Assembly (NCBI GenBank): GCA_045537695.1
Contig: JAZSQB010000016.1
Span: forward strand, 1 to 64,000
DNA from: RGIG2041 sp045537695
Lineage (GTDB): Bacteria > Bacillota > Clostridia > UBA1381 > UMGS1253
Direction of reading: 5' to 3'
DNA: 64,000 bases
Below the pieces are notes generated by a model. The model saw only the letters and a program-made list of their open reading frames with translations, ran no database searches and was not told the DNA's origin. Position 1 is the first letter of the stretch; the number at the start of each line of letters is the position of its first letter. Shown one piece after another: positions 1-9,135 of this stretch. Both the position numbers and the translations under genes were made by a program.

Positions 1-39
1 CTTCCGCTCCTTCGAATCCCATCCTAAAAAATATCCTGC

Positions 40-80
40 AACAACAAAAGGCATCCACAAAGTGGATGCCTTTTGTTGTT
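40..80. terminator. Hairpin terminator after the tRNA-Ser pair
   Basis: A perfect 19-bp inverted repeat with a 3-nt loop. It directly follows the encoded CCA end of the minus-strand tRNA-Ser(GCU) gene. T-rich ends on both strands suggest it can stop transcription from either side. Confidence 0.75.
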
Positions 81-171
81 GGCGGAGAAGGAGGGATTCG
101 AACCCTCGCGCCGGTTTCCCGACCTACACCCTTAGCAGGGGCGCCTCTTCGGCCTACTTGAGTACTTCTCC
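80..171 (-). tRNA. tRNA-Ser (anticodon GCU)
   Basis: Read on the minus strand, the acceptor stem GGAGAAG pairs with CTTCTCC, followed by G and an encoded CCA. The anticodon loop CTGCTAA gives anticodon GCU (AGC/AGU serine codons). A long variable arm, typical of class II serine tRNAs, precedes the T-arm GGTTCGAATCC. Confidence 0.95.
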
Positions 172-201
172 AAACCGAATTATAAAAAAGTATAAAAAAT
201 G

Positions 202-288
202 TGGCGGAGAGGAAGAGATTCGAACTCTTGGTACTTGCGTATCACTGGTTTTCAAGACCAGCTCCTTAAACCACTCGGACACCTCTCC
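202..288 (-). tRNA. tRNA-Ser (anticodon UGA)
   Basis: On the minus strand the acceptor GGAGAGG pairs with CCTCTCC, then G and an encoded CCA. The anticodon loop CTTGAAA gives UGA (UCN serine codons). It has a long variable arm and a T-loop GTTCGAATC. It lies 30 bp upstream of the other tRNA-Ser and is probably co-transcribed with it. Confidence 0.95.
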
Positions 289-330
289 AGATCTACGCAG
301 TTTAAACTCTTCTTCGCAACCGCAGGAATT

Positions 331-359
331 AGTTTAACATATTTTACCCGCGTTGTCAA
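331..359 (-). promoter_or_regulatory. SigA-type promoter for the tRNA-Ser pair
   Basis: On the minus strand TTGACA (354-359) and TAAACT (331-336) are separated by 17 bp, about 40 bp upstream of the first tRNA. Confidence 0.75.
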
Positions 360-479
360 GTAAAAATGCAAAAAACGCAAGAAAATTAGCTTTCATCTTA
401 TAGACTGATAGTAGCGCACCCCTTTTTTTGCTACAAGAACCATAAGAGAAACGTATTATATATATCATCCGCAAACGCA

Positions 480-521
480 CACAAAAACCGGAACACTTGA
501 ACGAGTGTTCCGGTTTTTGTG
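480..521 (-). terminator. Terminator of the potABCD operon
   Basis: An 18-bp perfect inverted repeat with a 6-nt loop and a T-rich end on the minus strand, 9 bp after the potD stop codon. Confidence 0.85.
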
Positions 522-530
522 TTATTTAAT

Positions 531-1568
531 TTATTTCGCTTTAATGATATTCCACGCTTCAACATACGGCTCGTTGTCAGAGGTAAACTCCTCACACTTC
601 GCCATTACGTCAGCACTCGGGTACAGACACAGGTCATTGGCCACCTCAGGCGGTAACTGCTTTTTCGCTTCGGCATTTGTGGTAGCGTAAGCACTTGCAA
701 TGGCATTTGCCGCAGCTACATCCGGGCGTAGCATAAAGTTAATGAACGCTTCCGCTTCTGCCTTGTGCACGGAATTCTTCGGAATAACGAACGAGTCCAC
801 CGCAAGATTACTGCCTTCCTTCGGAATGACAAATTTTAAATTCTCCGGTTGCTCTGCTACAGCGCCGATGCCCTCACCAGGATACACCATCGCCATCGCC
901 GCCGTGCCGCTCATCACCTTTTCAGTCAGCTCGTCTGTACCATAGGCAAGCACGTTTGGCTTTTGTGCGAGCAAGAGATTCTTTGCTTCTTCAATATGCG
1001 TCGGGTCGGTGTCATTCATGGAATAGCCGAGCATTTTCAGCGTCAAACCAATGGAGTCGCGCATAGAATCGAGCATACATACCTTGCCGGCATACTTCTC
1101 GTCAAAGAGGGCACGCCAGCTGTCGATTTCAGCGCCGCCGGTCTCATCGGTATTATACAAAATACCCACCAAACCTGCCAAATACGGCACAGAATACTTA
1201 CTTTCCGGGTCATAGCTCGGATTCACGTAAATCGGGTCTACATTTTTAAAGTTCGGGATGTTTGCAAAATCCAGCTCCGCAAGCATATCCTCTGCAATCA
1301 TCTTTTTAATCATATAATCCGACGGTACAATGACATCATAGGACGCATCGCCGGCATTTTTCACCTTGGCATACATACTTTCATTGTCGTTAAAGGTTGT
1401 GTAATCCACGCGGATACCCGTTTCCTCTTCGAACAAATCAATCATATCCTCGTCAATATACTCCCCCCAGTTATAGACGCGGATGGTAACCTTACCATCG
1501 TTACCGCAGCCGGCAAACAGGCAAGCCACAAGCGTCAGCATTAAAACTACAGCTATAATCCTTTTCAT
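531..1568 (-). CDS. potD: Spermidine/putrescine ABC transporter substrate-binding lipoprotein
   Basis: Extracellular binding protein that delivers polyamines to the PotABC importer. The first 21 residues are a lipoprotein signal with lipobox LFAGC (Cys21), so the mature protein should be lipid-anchored outside the membrane. The body shows the PotD/PotF-type start VRVYNWGEYIDEDMI and the usual length (345 aa). It is the last gene of potA-potB-potC-potD: the potC stop abuts its start and a strong terminator follows. The family is clear; whether spermidine or putrescine is preferred cannot be read from the sequence. Confidence 0.92.
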   Translation of the reverse strand: MKRIIAVVLMLTLVACLFAGCGNDGKVTIRVYNWGEYIDEDMIDLFEEETGIRVDYTTFNDNESMYAKVKNAGDASYDVIVPSDYMIKKMIAEDMLAELDFANIPNFKNVDPIYVNPSYDPESKYSVPYLAGLVGILYNTDETGGAEIDSWRALFDEKYAGKVCMLDSMRDSIGLTLKMLGYSMNDTDPTHIEEAKNLLLAQKPNVLAYGTDELTEKVMSGTAAMAMVYPGEGIGAVAEQPENLKFVIPKEGSNLAVDSFVIPKNSVHKAEAEAFINFMLRPDVAAANAIASAYATTNAEAKKQLPPEVANDLCLYPSADVMAKCEEFTSDNEPYVEAWNIIKAK

Positions 1569-2345
1569 TTATTTCTCCCCCTCTTTCTGTTTTACACTGC
1601 GCTTGTTTACAATGAGCAGCAAAATGAAAATCACGGCAAACATCAAGGTCGAAAGCGCGTTGATGGACGGGTCGTACTTTTTGCTGACCGCATTGTAGAT
1701 ATACACCGACAGATTTTCCGTACGCGAGGTAAAGAAGCTGATGACAAAATCGTCAATCGACAGTGTCACGGCAAACAGAAATCCGGTCACGATGCCGGGC
1801 AGAATTTCCGGCAAAATCACCTTACGGTACGCATAAAACGGACCCGCGCCCAAATCGAGCGCCGCCTCATACATATTTTTATTGAGCTGTCCGAGCTTGG
1901 GCAGCACGGAAATAATCACGTACGGGATATTAAACGTTATGTGTGAAAGCAAAAGCGATGTTCTGCCGAGCGGGATGCCGATAAACACATATAACAGCAT
2001 CAACGCGATACCAGTGACGATATCCGGATTGAGCACCGGCAGATTTGTTACCGCCATCACGATGCCCTTCGTGCGCTTGCCCATCGCGTGAATACCGATT
2101 GCCGCAAGCGTACCAATGATGGTTGCCACCACGGCGGAAACCAGTGCGATATACAGCGTGGTCTGCAGTGCGCCAAGCATCTGCTCATTTTCAAAGAGCT
2201 TTTCATACCATTTAAACGTAAAGCCCTTCCACTGCGCCGTACGGAATTTGGAGTCATTAAACGAATAAATCGCCAGCACCACAATCGGCGCGTACATAAA
2301 CAGGAAAATCAGGGAAACATAAAGCTTTTTGAGCGCCTTACTCAC
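1569..2345 (-). CDS. potC: Spermidine/putrescine ABC transporter permease PotC
   Basis: Inner-membrane permease (258 aa, about six hydrophobic segments) of the polyamine importer. Near residues 155-180 it has the EAA loop typical of binding-protein-dependent permeases (EAALDLGAGPFYAYRKV), which docks on PotA. Its start overlaps the end of potB by 4 bp (ATGA), indicating translational coupling, and it directly abuts potD. Confidence 0.92.
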   Translation of the reverse strand: MSKALKKLYVSLIFLFMYAPIVVLAIYSFNDSKFRTAQWKGFTFKWYEKLFENEQMLGALQTTLYIALVSAVVATIIGTLAAIGIHAMGKRTKGIVMAVTNLPVLNPDIVTGIALMLLYVFIGIPLGRTSLLLSHITFNIPYVIISVLPKLGQLNKNMYEAALDLGAGPFYAYRKVILPEILPGIVTGFLFAVTLSIDDFVISFFTSRTENLSVYIYNAVSKKYDPSINALSTLMFAVIFILLLIVNKRSVKQKEGEK

Positions 2346-3172
2346 AAAAGACCGCCTCCTTCACTTTCCTTGTCCGCCTTGGCGGAAATAAACATCGTAA
2401 TCAAAATCAGCACCATTAAAATCAGCGACATTGTGGAGCCGTAGTTCCAGTTGTCGGCGCGCAGGAACTGATTTTCAATCACGTTACCCATCAGCTGAAT
2501 TTTGCGTCCGCTTAAGATATCGGAAATCGCAAAGGTGGTGACTGCCGGCATAAACACCATCGAAATGCCGGAATACACGCCCGGCATAGACAGCGGTAGC
2601 GTCACCTTAAAAAACACACGCGCCGGCGGTGCGCCCAAATCGTGCGCCGCCTCAATGAGCGAGTGGTCCATTTTCATCAGCACCGAATGAATCGGCAGAA
2701 TCATAAACGGCAAAAAGTTATACACCATACCGAAAATGATGGAATGCGTGCCGTACAAAAACTCGAACGGTCCGAGACCGATAAAGCCGAGGAGCGTGTT
2801 GATGATGCCCTTCGTATCGAGCAAAATCAGCCAGGCATACGTACGCAAAAGCAAATTCATCCACATCGGGATGACTAAAAGCAAAATCAGAAAGCCCTTG
2901 TTTTTAAACAAGCTGCCCGACAGATAATATGCCACAGGGTAACCCAAAAGCAGACAAATCACAGTCGCCAGCGCCGCCATCCATATGGAGCGCCAAAGCG
3001 CCTGCAGATAGATTTCGTTTGTAAAAAAGTCAGCAAAATTTTCAAGTGAAAACCGCACCGAGCCGTCCGCTTGCTCCACGGTAAAGCCAAAGTACGCCAC
3101 CAAAAAGAGCGGCACGACAATAAAAAGCACGGCCCACACAAGGTACGGATAGGCAGTAAGCGTCTTTTTCAT
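2342..3172 (-). CDS. potB: Spermidine/putrescine ABC transporter permease PotB
   Basis: Second membrane subunit (276 aa) of the polyamine importer, forming the channel with PotC. It carries an EAA motif (EAAHDLGAPPARVFFKV) in the C-terminal half and about six transmembrane segments. It begins 2 bp after the potA stop and overlaps potC by 4 bp, so the whole operon is tightly coupled. Confidence 0.92.
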   Translation of the reverse strand: MKKTLTAYPYLVWAVLFIVVPLFLVAYFGFTVEQADGSVRFSLENFADFFTNEIYLQALWRSIWMAALATVICLLLGYPVAYYLSGSLFKNKGFLILLLVIPMWMNLLLRTYAWLILLDTKGIINTLLGFIGLGPFEFLYGTHSIIFGMVYNFLPFMILPIHSVLMKMDHSLIEAAHDLGAPPARVFFKVTLPLSMPGVYSGISMVFMPAVTTFAISDILSGRKIQLMGNVIENQFLRADNWNYGSTMSLILMVLILITMFISAKADKESEGGGLL

Positions 3173-3174
3173 GC

Positions 3175-4212
3175 TTATCCCTCCTTGTGCATAATATGGA
3201 TATCAAAAGGCACAACCTTTAAGCCAACCGTCTCGCCCACGTTGGAGGCAAGCGTCGACTGTACAAGGAAATCAAAGCCGTTGGCTTCAATCACCATTTC
3301 ATAGTGTACGCCCTTGAAAATGCAGGATTTTACAACGCCGGAAAGCTGCCCTTCACCGGCAGACACGACCTTTAAGTCCTCCGGACGGATGACAACATCC
3401 ACCGGCTCATCCTTGGCAAAACCGGTGTCCACGCACTCGAATTTCACGCCGCAGAAGCTGACAAGCTTATCTTCGTGCATCACACCGTCAATAATATTCG
3501 ATTCCCCGATAAAATCGGCAACAAAAGCACACTCCGGCTCATTATAAATATCCTGCGGTGTACCGTTTTGCAGGATATTGCCATCCTTCATAACGATAAT
3601 CGTATCCGACATCGTCAGCGCTTCTTCCTGGTCATGCGTTACATACACAAACGTGATGCCCAGAGATTTTTGTATATTCTTAAGCTCAATCTGCATTTCC
3701 TTGCGCAGCTTTAAATCCAATGCGCCGAGCGGCTCATCTAATAAAAGCACCTTCGGCTCGTTAACGAGGGCGCGCGCAATCGCAACACGTTGCTGCTGAC
3801 CGCCGGAAAGCGAGTTGATGTCGCGCTTTTCATAGCCGGAAAGGTTAATCATTTTGAGCATACGGGTCACCTTTTCCGTGATTTCGCTCTCCTTCATTTT
3901 CTTTAAATGCAGACCGAAGGCAATGTTATCAAAAACATTCATATGCGGAAAAAGAGCGTACTTTTGAAACACGGTATTGAGACTGCGCTTATAGGGCGGC
4001 AAATCCGTAATATCCGTGTCATTATAATACACTCTTCCTGATGAAGGCGTCTCAAAACCGCCGATGATGCGCAGCGTCGTTGTTTTGCCGCAACCGGACG
4101 GACCAAGCAGCGTCACAAAAGAGCTGCCGTCGATTGAGAGGCTCAGATTATTCAATACTTCGGTATTTCCGAAATTTTTAGATACGTTTTCGAGACGTAT
4201 AATCTTAGACAT
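3175..4212 (-). CDS. potA: Spermidine/putrescine ABC transporter ATPase PotA
   Basis: Cytoplasmic ATPase (345 aa) that powers polyamine uptake. Visible motifs are Walker A GPSGCGKTT (residues 37-45), signature LSGGQQQR and Walker B VLLLDEPLGALD, followed by a C-terminal TOBE-like region (DVVIRPEDL). First gene of the operon, with a ~95-nt 5' leader behind a strong promoter. The order A-B-C-D is the classic polyamine importer arrangement, which makes the substrate class fairly secure. Confidence 0.93.
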   Translation of the reverse strand: MSKIIRLENVSKNFGNTEVLNNLSLSIDGSSFVTLLGPSGCGKTTTLRIIGGFETPSSGRVYYNDTDITDLPPYKRSLNTVFQKYALFPHMNVFDNIAFGLHLKKMKESEITEKVTRMLKMINLSGYEKRDINSLSGGQQQRVAIARALVNEPKVLLLDEPLGALDLKLRKEMQIELKNIQKSLGITFVYVTHDQEEALTMSDTIIVMKDGNILQNGTPQDIYNEPECAFVADFIGESNIIDGVMHEDKLVSFCGVKFECVDTGFAKDEPVDVVIRPEDLKVVSAGEGQLSGVVKSCIFKGVHYEMVIEANGFDFLVQSTLASNVGETVGLKVVPFDIHIMHKEG

Positions 4213-4311
4213 TTATCAATCCCCTGTCTTACTGCCTGCATGGCGTTTGTGTTTAACCATTTTTTCGCAGGCTGTATATTCGCGCGTACTCCGCAGAATA
4301 CGACAAATATC

Positions 4312-4339
4312 ATTATACATCTTTTTTTGAAAAAGTCAA
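4312..4339 (-). promoter_or_regulatory. Promoter of the potABCD operon
   Basis: On the minus strand TTGACT (4334-4339), a 16-bp spacer and TATAAT (4312-4317), about 100 bp upstream of potA. The leader contains GCCTGC...GCAGGC, which can form a hairpin before the ribosome-binding site; no known riboswitch was recognised in it. Confidence 0.75.
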
Positions 4340-4661
4340 TGGATTTTGGGAAAATAGAACAGAATAAAACCTTTCCCTTGTATACAAATTGCTGCATATA
4401 TTATTTTTAGAAGCCCATGGTCTTTGGCTCCGCAAAATTCAGACCTCAACCAGAGTCGCAAGTACAGCTTGCTTTCCGCTTTAGCTATAAATATGCCACG
4501 ACCTATTTTCTTACATATAGAAAAAAACGGGACGTTTATAAACATCCCCTACAAAACATTGTATTTATGTGCATAACACAAACTCGTTTTCACACATCTT
4601 CTCATGGCGCAAGTCCATATCCTATAGTACCATATAAGCGCACGCAAGGACGATTGGTCTT
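4340..4661. other. Intergenic stretch without a recognised gene
   Basis: About 320 bp between the potA promoter and the 3' end of ung. Open frames here do not resemble any protein I know and lack good ribosome-binding sites. A small inverted repeat around 4529-4549 (GGGACGTTTATAAACATCCC) is the only structure seen. No clear terminator follows ung. Confidence 0.5.
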
Positions 4662-5339
4662 TTACTGCAGATTTTCAATTTGCCAATCAATCGGCGCAAG
4701 ACCGTTTTGCGCCAAAAACGCATTGGCTTTGGAAAAATGCTTACAACCAAAAAAACCGCGGCTCGCCGAAAGCGGCGACGGATGCGGTGCTTCGAGCACC
4801 TTCTGCATTGGATTGTTGATACGTGCTGCCTTGGCACGTGCATTTGCACCCCACAAAAGATACACCACGGGCGCCACTTTTTTGTTTAAATGTGCAATAA
4901 TCGTATCCGTCAGGATTTGCCAGCCAATTTTCTGATGCGAATTTGCCTCGCCCTGCCGCACGGTCAGCGAGGTGTTTAATAAAAGTACGCCCTGCTTTGC
5001 CCATTTTTCCAAAAAGCCGTTGTCCGGTATATAACAGCCGAGGTCATTTTTCAGTTCCTTATACATATTGAGCAGTGACGGTGGAATGGCAATGCCCTTC
5101 TGCACGGAAAAGGCAAGTCCGTGCGCCTGCCCCGGTCCATGATATGGGTCCTGTCCAAGAATCACTATCTTGGTGTCGGCATAGCTTGTCAGCTTGAGCG
5201 CATTGAAAATGGAATACATATCCGGATACACCGTGGCACGCTTGTATTCCTGCGCTAAAAATGCACGCAGATTCTGATAATATTCTTTTTCAAATTCCCC
5301 TTCTAAAACCTCGTCCCAGTCATTACCGATTTGTACCAT
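4662..5339 (-). CDS. ung: Uracil-DNA glycosylase (family 1)
   Basis: Removes uracil from DNA in base excision repair. All family-1 motifs are present in 225 aa (usual size): the water-activating motif GQDPYHGPGQAHGLAFSV with Asp64, the uracil-specificity Asn in LLNTSLTVR (Asn122), and the DNA-intercalation motif HPSPLSASRGFFG with catalytic His186. The start follows a GGTGA-type ribosome-binding site, 11 bp after the foldase gene, so the two may be co-transcribed. Confidence 0.96.
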   Translation of the reverse strand: MVQIGNDWDEVLEGEFEKEYYQNLRAFLAQEYKRATVYPDMYSIFNALKLTSYADTKIVILGQDPYHGPGQAHGLAFSVQKGIAIPPSLLNMYKELKNDLGCYIPDNGFLEKWAKQGVLLLNTSLTVRQGEANSHQKIGWQILTDTIIAHLNKKVAPVVYLLWGANARAKAARINNPMQKVLEAPHPSPLSASRGFFGCKHFSKANAFLAQNGLAPIDWQIENLQ

Positions 5340-5350
5340 TGTTTTTCACC

Positions 5351-6547
5351 TCAAAGCAAATTGTATACCTCTTTATTTAAGAGAATATACGCATTCTGAA
5401 TCTGCGGGTCAGCAAATTTATAATAGCGCTCGTTACGCAGAGCGTTGGCAATACTCTGACTGACCTCCTCAAGCGGCACATACTCCGTAAAGCGGTCAGT
5501 CACCAGGATAATGTGATACCCAAGCTCGCTTTCCACAATGCCGCTCATCTCGTCTGGTTGGAGCGCAAACGACGCCTTTTCAAAAGCGTTTACCATTTCG
5601 CCGAGCGTAAAGGTGTACCCCTCTGGGAATTCTTTTAGCCCCATATCCTCGGAATATTGGTGCATCAAGGTATCAAAATCCGCATCGCCGCGCTCTATGG
5701 CACACAGCACGTCCTCCGCCGTTTCCTTTTTCTCTTTTTGCACGCTTTGTGCAAGCGGATAACCACTGTCATCCGTGGTGGCAAAGAAAATCTGCTTTGC
5801 AGTCACCTTCGGCGTGGAATACAACACAATATTTTGATAATAATAATCAATAATATCCATTTCCGTTACCGGGTCGATAATAATATCCGTCAGTTTGTCC
5901 TTTAAGTACGCCGTTTCCTGCATCCAGTAATAAAAATCGTATGTAATACCGATGGAGGCCAGCTTTTTCACAAAGCTGTCCATTCCGCCAAAATTGTTGG
6001 CATAAATTGCAATTTTTTCCTCAATCTTGTTTTTATCCACACCGTCTACACGAATGCCGGCATCAAGCGCATACTGATGTACAATCACATTGGCAATGGT
6101 TTCCTGCTTGACGAATTCTTTAAATTCCGCATAGGTCGCTTCGTCCATTTCGTCGAGTTCGAGATTGTATTTAAACCAATTCATCATCTGCTTAAACGTG
6201 CTCACGCGCACCGCCTCGCCGTTGACAAGAAACGCAACCTCCTTGCTCATCAAAAGCGACTGCTCCAAATCCTGCACGGTGACAGTCTTGGTCACATCAT
6301 CGTAATCGACGTGCATCCCGAGCTTTTCCGAATATTTGCGCAACGGCACATAGGTTCTGCCGTTGTATACAAAATGGTCCATCGGCGTCGCTTCGCCGTT
6401 TAACATAAGCGTCAGCTGTCCCCAAAGTACATCAATGCTCGTCGTCAACGTATCGGCAAACGCCGGCACTGCAAAAAATAACGAAGCGCAAAGTAATCCT
6501 ATGATAAATCCCCGTAGGGTTTGATTCGCAAAAAACCTTTTTTTCAT
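5351..6547 (-). CDS. Parvulin-type peptidyl-prolyl isomerase with stalk (copper amine oxidase N-like) domain
   Basis: Probable secreted or membrane-tethered foldase (PrsA/SurA-like). After a signal sequence ending near PAFA, residues ~30-95 match the 'copper amine oxidase N-terminal' stalk fold (NGRTYVPLRKYSEKLGM), then a SurA-N-like helical region, then a parvulin PPIC domain (TAKQIFF... through GYHIILVTDR). I chose the ATG at 6547 because GGAGG sits 8 bp upstream; an in-frame TTG at 6562 overlaps that site. The exact substrates are unknown; chaperoning of exported envelope proteins is inferred. Confidence 0.8.
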   Translation of the reverse strand: MKKRFFANQTLRGFIIGLLCASLFFAVPAFADTLTTSIDVLWGQLTLMLNGEATPMDHFVYNGRTYVPLRKYSEKLGMHVDYDDVTKTVTVQDLEQSLLMSKEVAFLVNGEAVRVSTFKQMMNWFKYNLELDEMDEATYAEFKEFVKQETIANVIVHQYALDAGIRVDGVDKNKIEEKIAIYANNFGGMDSFVKKLASIGITYDFYYWMQETAYLKDKLTDIIIDPVTEMDIIDYYYQNIVLYSTPKVTAKQIFFATTDDSGYPLAQSVQKEKKETAEDVLCAIERGDADFDTLMHQYSEDMGLKEFPEGYTFTLGEMVNAFEKASFALQPDEMSGIVESELGYHIILVTDRFTEYVPLEEVSQSIANALRNERYYKFADPQIQNAYILLNKEVYNLL

Positions 6548-6734
6548 AGTAGACACCTCCAATTATAGTATAACATACATTCTCAGCTGTGAAAAGTGGT
6601 TTATTAGGCACAAAACGGCAAACCCCTTGCGTCCGTTGACTTTACAGGTATTCTAACATTTTAATTACAGCCCTTTTTCCCGAAAGTGTAAAGCAAATCA
6701 CTTGCATTTTGAAGTTTTATGTAAACCATTCGTG

Positions 6735-6915
6735 TGTGGATAACTTTTTGTTGTTTTGGAGATTTTATGTGGAAAACTATGTGCAAATGTGATAAACTTC
6801 GCAAAATCCGTATGTAGAACATATGTTTTTTGTGTAAAACCTCGTGGATAAGTGTATAGGCGCATTTTACTTTTTCCCAAATATTCATTTTTATGTAAAC
6901 CAATATCGTGTAAAA
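6735..6915 (+). promoter_or_regulatory. Cluster of DnaA-box-like sites upstream of mreB
   Basis: Five 9-mers in one orientation resemble the complement of the DnaA box TTATCCACA: TGTGGATAA (6735, exact), TGTGGAAAA (6768), TGTGTAAAA (6831), CGTGGATAA (6843) and CGTGTAAAA (6907). They sit in an AT-rich gap just before the mreB promoter. Two copies of TTATGTAAACCA (from 6718 and 6891) flank the cluster. Binding by DnaA is inferred. Confidence 0.55.
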
Positions 6916-6933
6916 ATCCGGACACACTAACCC

Positions 6934-6961
6934 TTGACAAAACGCAAAATTGGTATATAAT
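6934..6961 (+). promoter_or_regulatory. Promoter of mreB
   Basis: TTGACA (6934-6939), a 16-bp spacer and TATAAT (6956-6961), about 65 bp before the mreB start, which has GGAGG at 7016-7020. Confidence 0.85.
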
Positions 6962-7027
6962 AGTATATGATAGATTAGGATTATTGTCCGAAACAATAGG
7001 TTTATTATCAGTATTGGAGGATATAGA

Positions 7028-8083
7028 ATGGCAAATTTCTTTCTGTCTAAATTTAAAAATATGTTCGGTATGTCCACGGATATTGGTATTGACTTAGGTA
7101 CCGCTTCCGTTTTGGTGCACGTGAAGGACAAGGGTATTGTACTGTGCGAGCCGAGCGTAGTTGCCATTGACAAAGGCACCGGCAAGCTTTATGCCGTTGG
7201 TACAGAAGCACAGAAAATGCTTGGTCGTACACCAGGCAACATCACCGCCGTGCGCCCAATGCGCGAAGGCGTGATTTCGGACTACTCCACAACAGAAATG
7301 ATGCTAAAATACTTCATCCGCAAGGTAACGAAAAATCGTCTCTTCAAACCGAGGGTTATGATTTGTGTACCGAGCGGCGTAACGGAAGTAGAAGAAAGGG
7401 CTGTCATTGACGCTGCAATGCAGGCAGGCGGCAGACAGGTATACTTAATCGAAGAACCGATTGCGGCAGCCATTGGTGCCGGCATCGATATTTCCCGTGC
7501 CTGTGGCAGTATGATTGTAGATATCGGCGGCGGTACAAGTGACATTGCCGTGATTTCTCTTGGCGGTATTGTGGTAAGCACCTCTATTAAGGTGGCGGGT
7601 GACAAATTTGACGATGCAATTGTGCGCTTCATCCGTAAAAAGTTCAATGCCGTTATCGGTGACCGCACAGCTGAAGAGCTCAAAAAGGAAATCGGTAGCG
7701 TATATCCGCAGGGCAAGGAAACCTTTATGGAAGTCCGCGGTCGTTCGCTTTTGACCGGTCTTCCACAGAGCATCAACGTATCGAGCGAAGACATTCGCGA
7801 TGCGTTGGACGAAGTGGCTGTACAAATTGTAGATGCCGTGCACTCCGTGCTTGAGCGTACACCGCCGGAACTGGTCGGCGATATTGCCGAAAACGGTATT
7901 GTGATGACCGGCGGCGGCGCAATGATTGAAGGGCTCGACAAGCTTTTGATGGAAAAAACCGGCATTCACGTATATCTCGCCGATGACCCGCTCTCCTGCG
8001 TAGCAAAAGGCACAGGCGCATCGCTCGATAACCTACACGTATTGCGTGATAAGGGGTCGTATATGTACGACTTGGATAAATAA
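7028..8083 (+). CDS. mreB: Rod-shape-determining actin homologue MreB/Mbl
   Basis: Actin-like ATPase that forms membrane-associated filaments guiding lateral cell-wall synthesis (351 aa, typical length). The ATPase fold is intact: phosphate-1 DIGIDLGTASVLV, EEPIAAAIGAG, phosphate-2 IVDIGGGTSDIAVIS and the adenosine motif MTGGGAMIEGLD. The N-terminus (MANFFLSKFKNMFG) looks like the amphipathic membrane-binding helix. It is a lone gene: mreC and mreD do not follow, so it may be a paralogue such as Mbl or MreBH; sequence alone does not separate these. Confidence 0.9.
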   Translation: MANFFLSKFKNMFGMSTDIGIDLGTASVLVHVKDKGIVLCEPSVVAIDKGTGKLYAVGTEAQKMLGRTPGNITAVRPMREGVISDYSTTEMMLKYFIRKVTKNRLFKPRVMICVPSGVTEVEERAVIDAAMQAGGRQVYLIEEPIAAAIGAGIDISRACGSMIVDIGGGTSDIAVISLGGIVVSTSIKVAGDKFDDAIVRFIRKKFNAVIGDRTAEELKKEIGSVYPQGKETFMEVRGRSLLTGLPQSINVSSEDIRDALDEVAVQIVDAVHSVLERTPPELVGDIAENGIVMTGGGAMIEGLDKLLMEKTGIHVYLADDPLSCVAKGTGASLDNLHVLRDKGSYMYDLDK

Positions 8084-8129
8084 AAGTGGACTGCAAAACC
8101 TGATTTTGCTACTTCCTTTATAAGAACAC

Positions 8130-8168
8130 AAAAAGGACTGTAAAAACAAATGTTTTTCAGTCCTTTTT
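8130..8168 (+). terminator. Terminator of mreB
   Basis: Long hairpin (AAAAAGGACTG...CAGTCCTTTTT, extended by TAAAAAC/GTTTTT) ending in a T-run, 47 bp after the mreB stop. Confidence 0.85.
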
Positions 8169-8219
8169 ATCGCCTATTCTACATCGCGAAAGACAGCGTC
8201 CCCCGACGGAACGATATAT

Positions 8220-8663
8220 TTATATCTCAATTTTCCCTTTTATCAACCCTTGTAATGCATTTTCAAATGCCGAATCCTCTGACTTTGCGCGTTTTTTCGG
8301 ACCGCGGACGCGCTCCCCTGCCATACGCGCTTTTTTCGCACTGTAGCGGGAATACAAAAGTGCATCTATATTTTCCGCTGTATACACCATACCGCTCTGG
8401 TGCAAAACATGTGCACCCTTACCTAGACACATCGCCGCCAGACCATAGTCCTGCGTAATTACAATATCGCCGCGCTGCAGCTGATTGACCATATAAAAAT
8501 CCACACTGTCTGCGCCGGTAGAAACCGTTACAGTCTCTACGCCATCTAAGGAAAACTGATGCGCGCTGTCGCAGTAGACAACACATATTATGTTGTGCGC
8601 CTTTGCAATCGCGGCAGCAAGTCGTACCACTGGACAACCATCCGCATCAATTAAAATTCGCAT
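8220..8663 (-). CDS. DUF188 / YaiI-YqxD family protein
   Basis: Family of unknown biochemical role with a PIN/NYN-like nuclease-type fold suggested by its conserved acidic residues. Seen here: N-terminal ILIDADGCPVV, then STGADSVDF, GDIVITQDYGLA and the C-terminal GPKKR segment, all hallmarks of the family. Length is 147 aa. I place the start at the ATG at 8663, preceded by AAGGTGAT; an upstream TTG at 8678 would overlap the ribosome-binding site. It stands alone, convergent with mreB. Confidence 0.85.
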   Translation of the reverse strand: MRILIDADGCPVVRLAAAIAKAHNIICVVYCDSAHQFSLDGVETVTVSTGADSVDFYMVNQLQRGDIVITQDYGLAAMCLGKGAHVLHQSGMVYTAENIDALLYSRYSAKKARMAGERVRGPKKRAKSEDSAFENALQGLIKGKIEI

Positions 8664-9130
8664 AAAATCACCTTGCAATCCTATTATACCGCGCTTTCCA
8701 CTCCCCGGAAGGCTTCGATTTTTTATTCGATACTCCGCAAAGCTATCAATACCGGATTTCTATTAAAAAATATAATAAAAAACAAAGAAGTTTTTAAGTC
8801 GCAGTCTGCGCAAAAGACAGACAAACCGCAGGCTCCCTGTTTACACTTGACACTTCTGCCTTTTGGGGCGCTCGTAAAAGCAAATTTCACCGATTTGCAT
8901 ACTACCTGATAATTTCACAGGTAGCATAGCTAAAATTGAAAATGTGCGCCTGCAGCTGCTATAAAAATTGTATCCTTTATAATACCCCTACAAGACAAAC
9001 CATTTTCAAACCTTACTTTTATAGCTTCAATCACTCTATACGACTTTAGCCCAATTTTTTGCTACTTATATTGTAAGCATAACAAAAAAAAATTGTCAAC
9101 CACTTAGCAGAAAATATAATTTTAATAATT
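8664..9130. other. Intergenic stretch without a recognised gene
   Basis: About 470 bp, AT-rich toward the right end. No frame shows a recognisable protein. One small inverted repeat (CTACCTG...CAGGTAG, near 8901-8924) is visible. It may hold a decayed gene but I cannot name one. Confidence 0.45.
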
Positions 9131-9135
9131 TTATG

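Noticed and set aside
1..24. A T-loop-like TTCGAATCC at the very start of the window, as if a tRNA 3' end
   Set aside because: The flanking bases do not form a T-stem (the G53-C61 pair is missing) and no acceptor end or CCA follows.
62..337. A 91-residue open frame across the tRNA-Ser genes
   Set aside because: It is a reading of the two tRNA genes in antisense, with no ribosome-binding site.
6661..7027. Chromosomal replication origin
   Set aside because: dnaA/dnaN are not adjacent and gene orientation to the right is mostly minus, opposite to what an origin here would predict.
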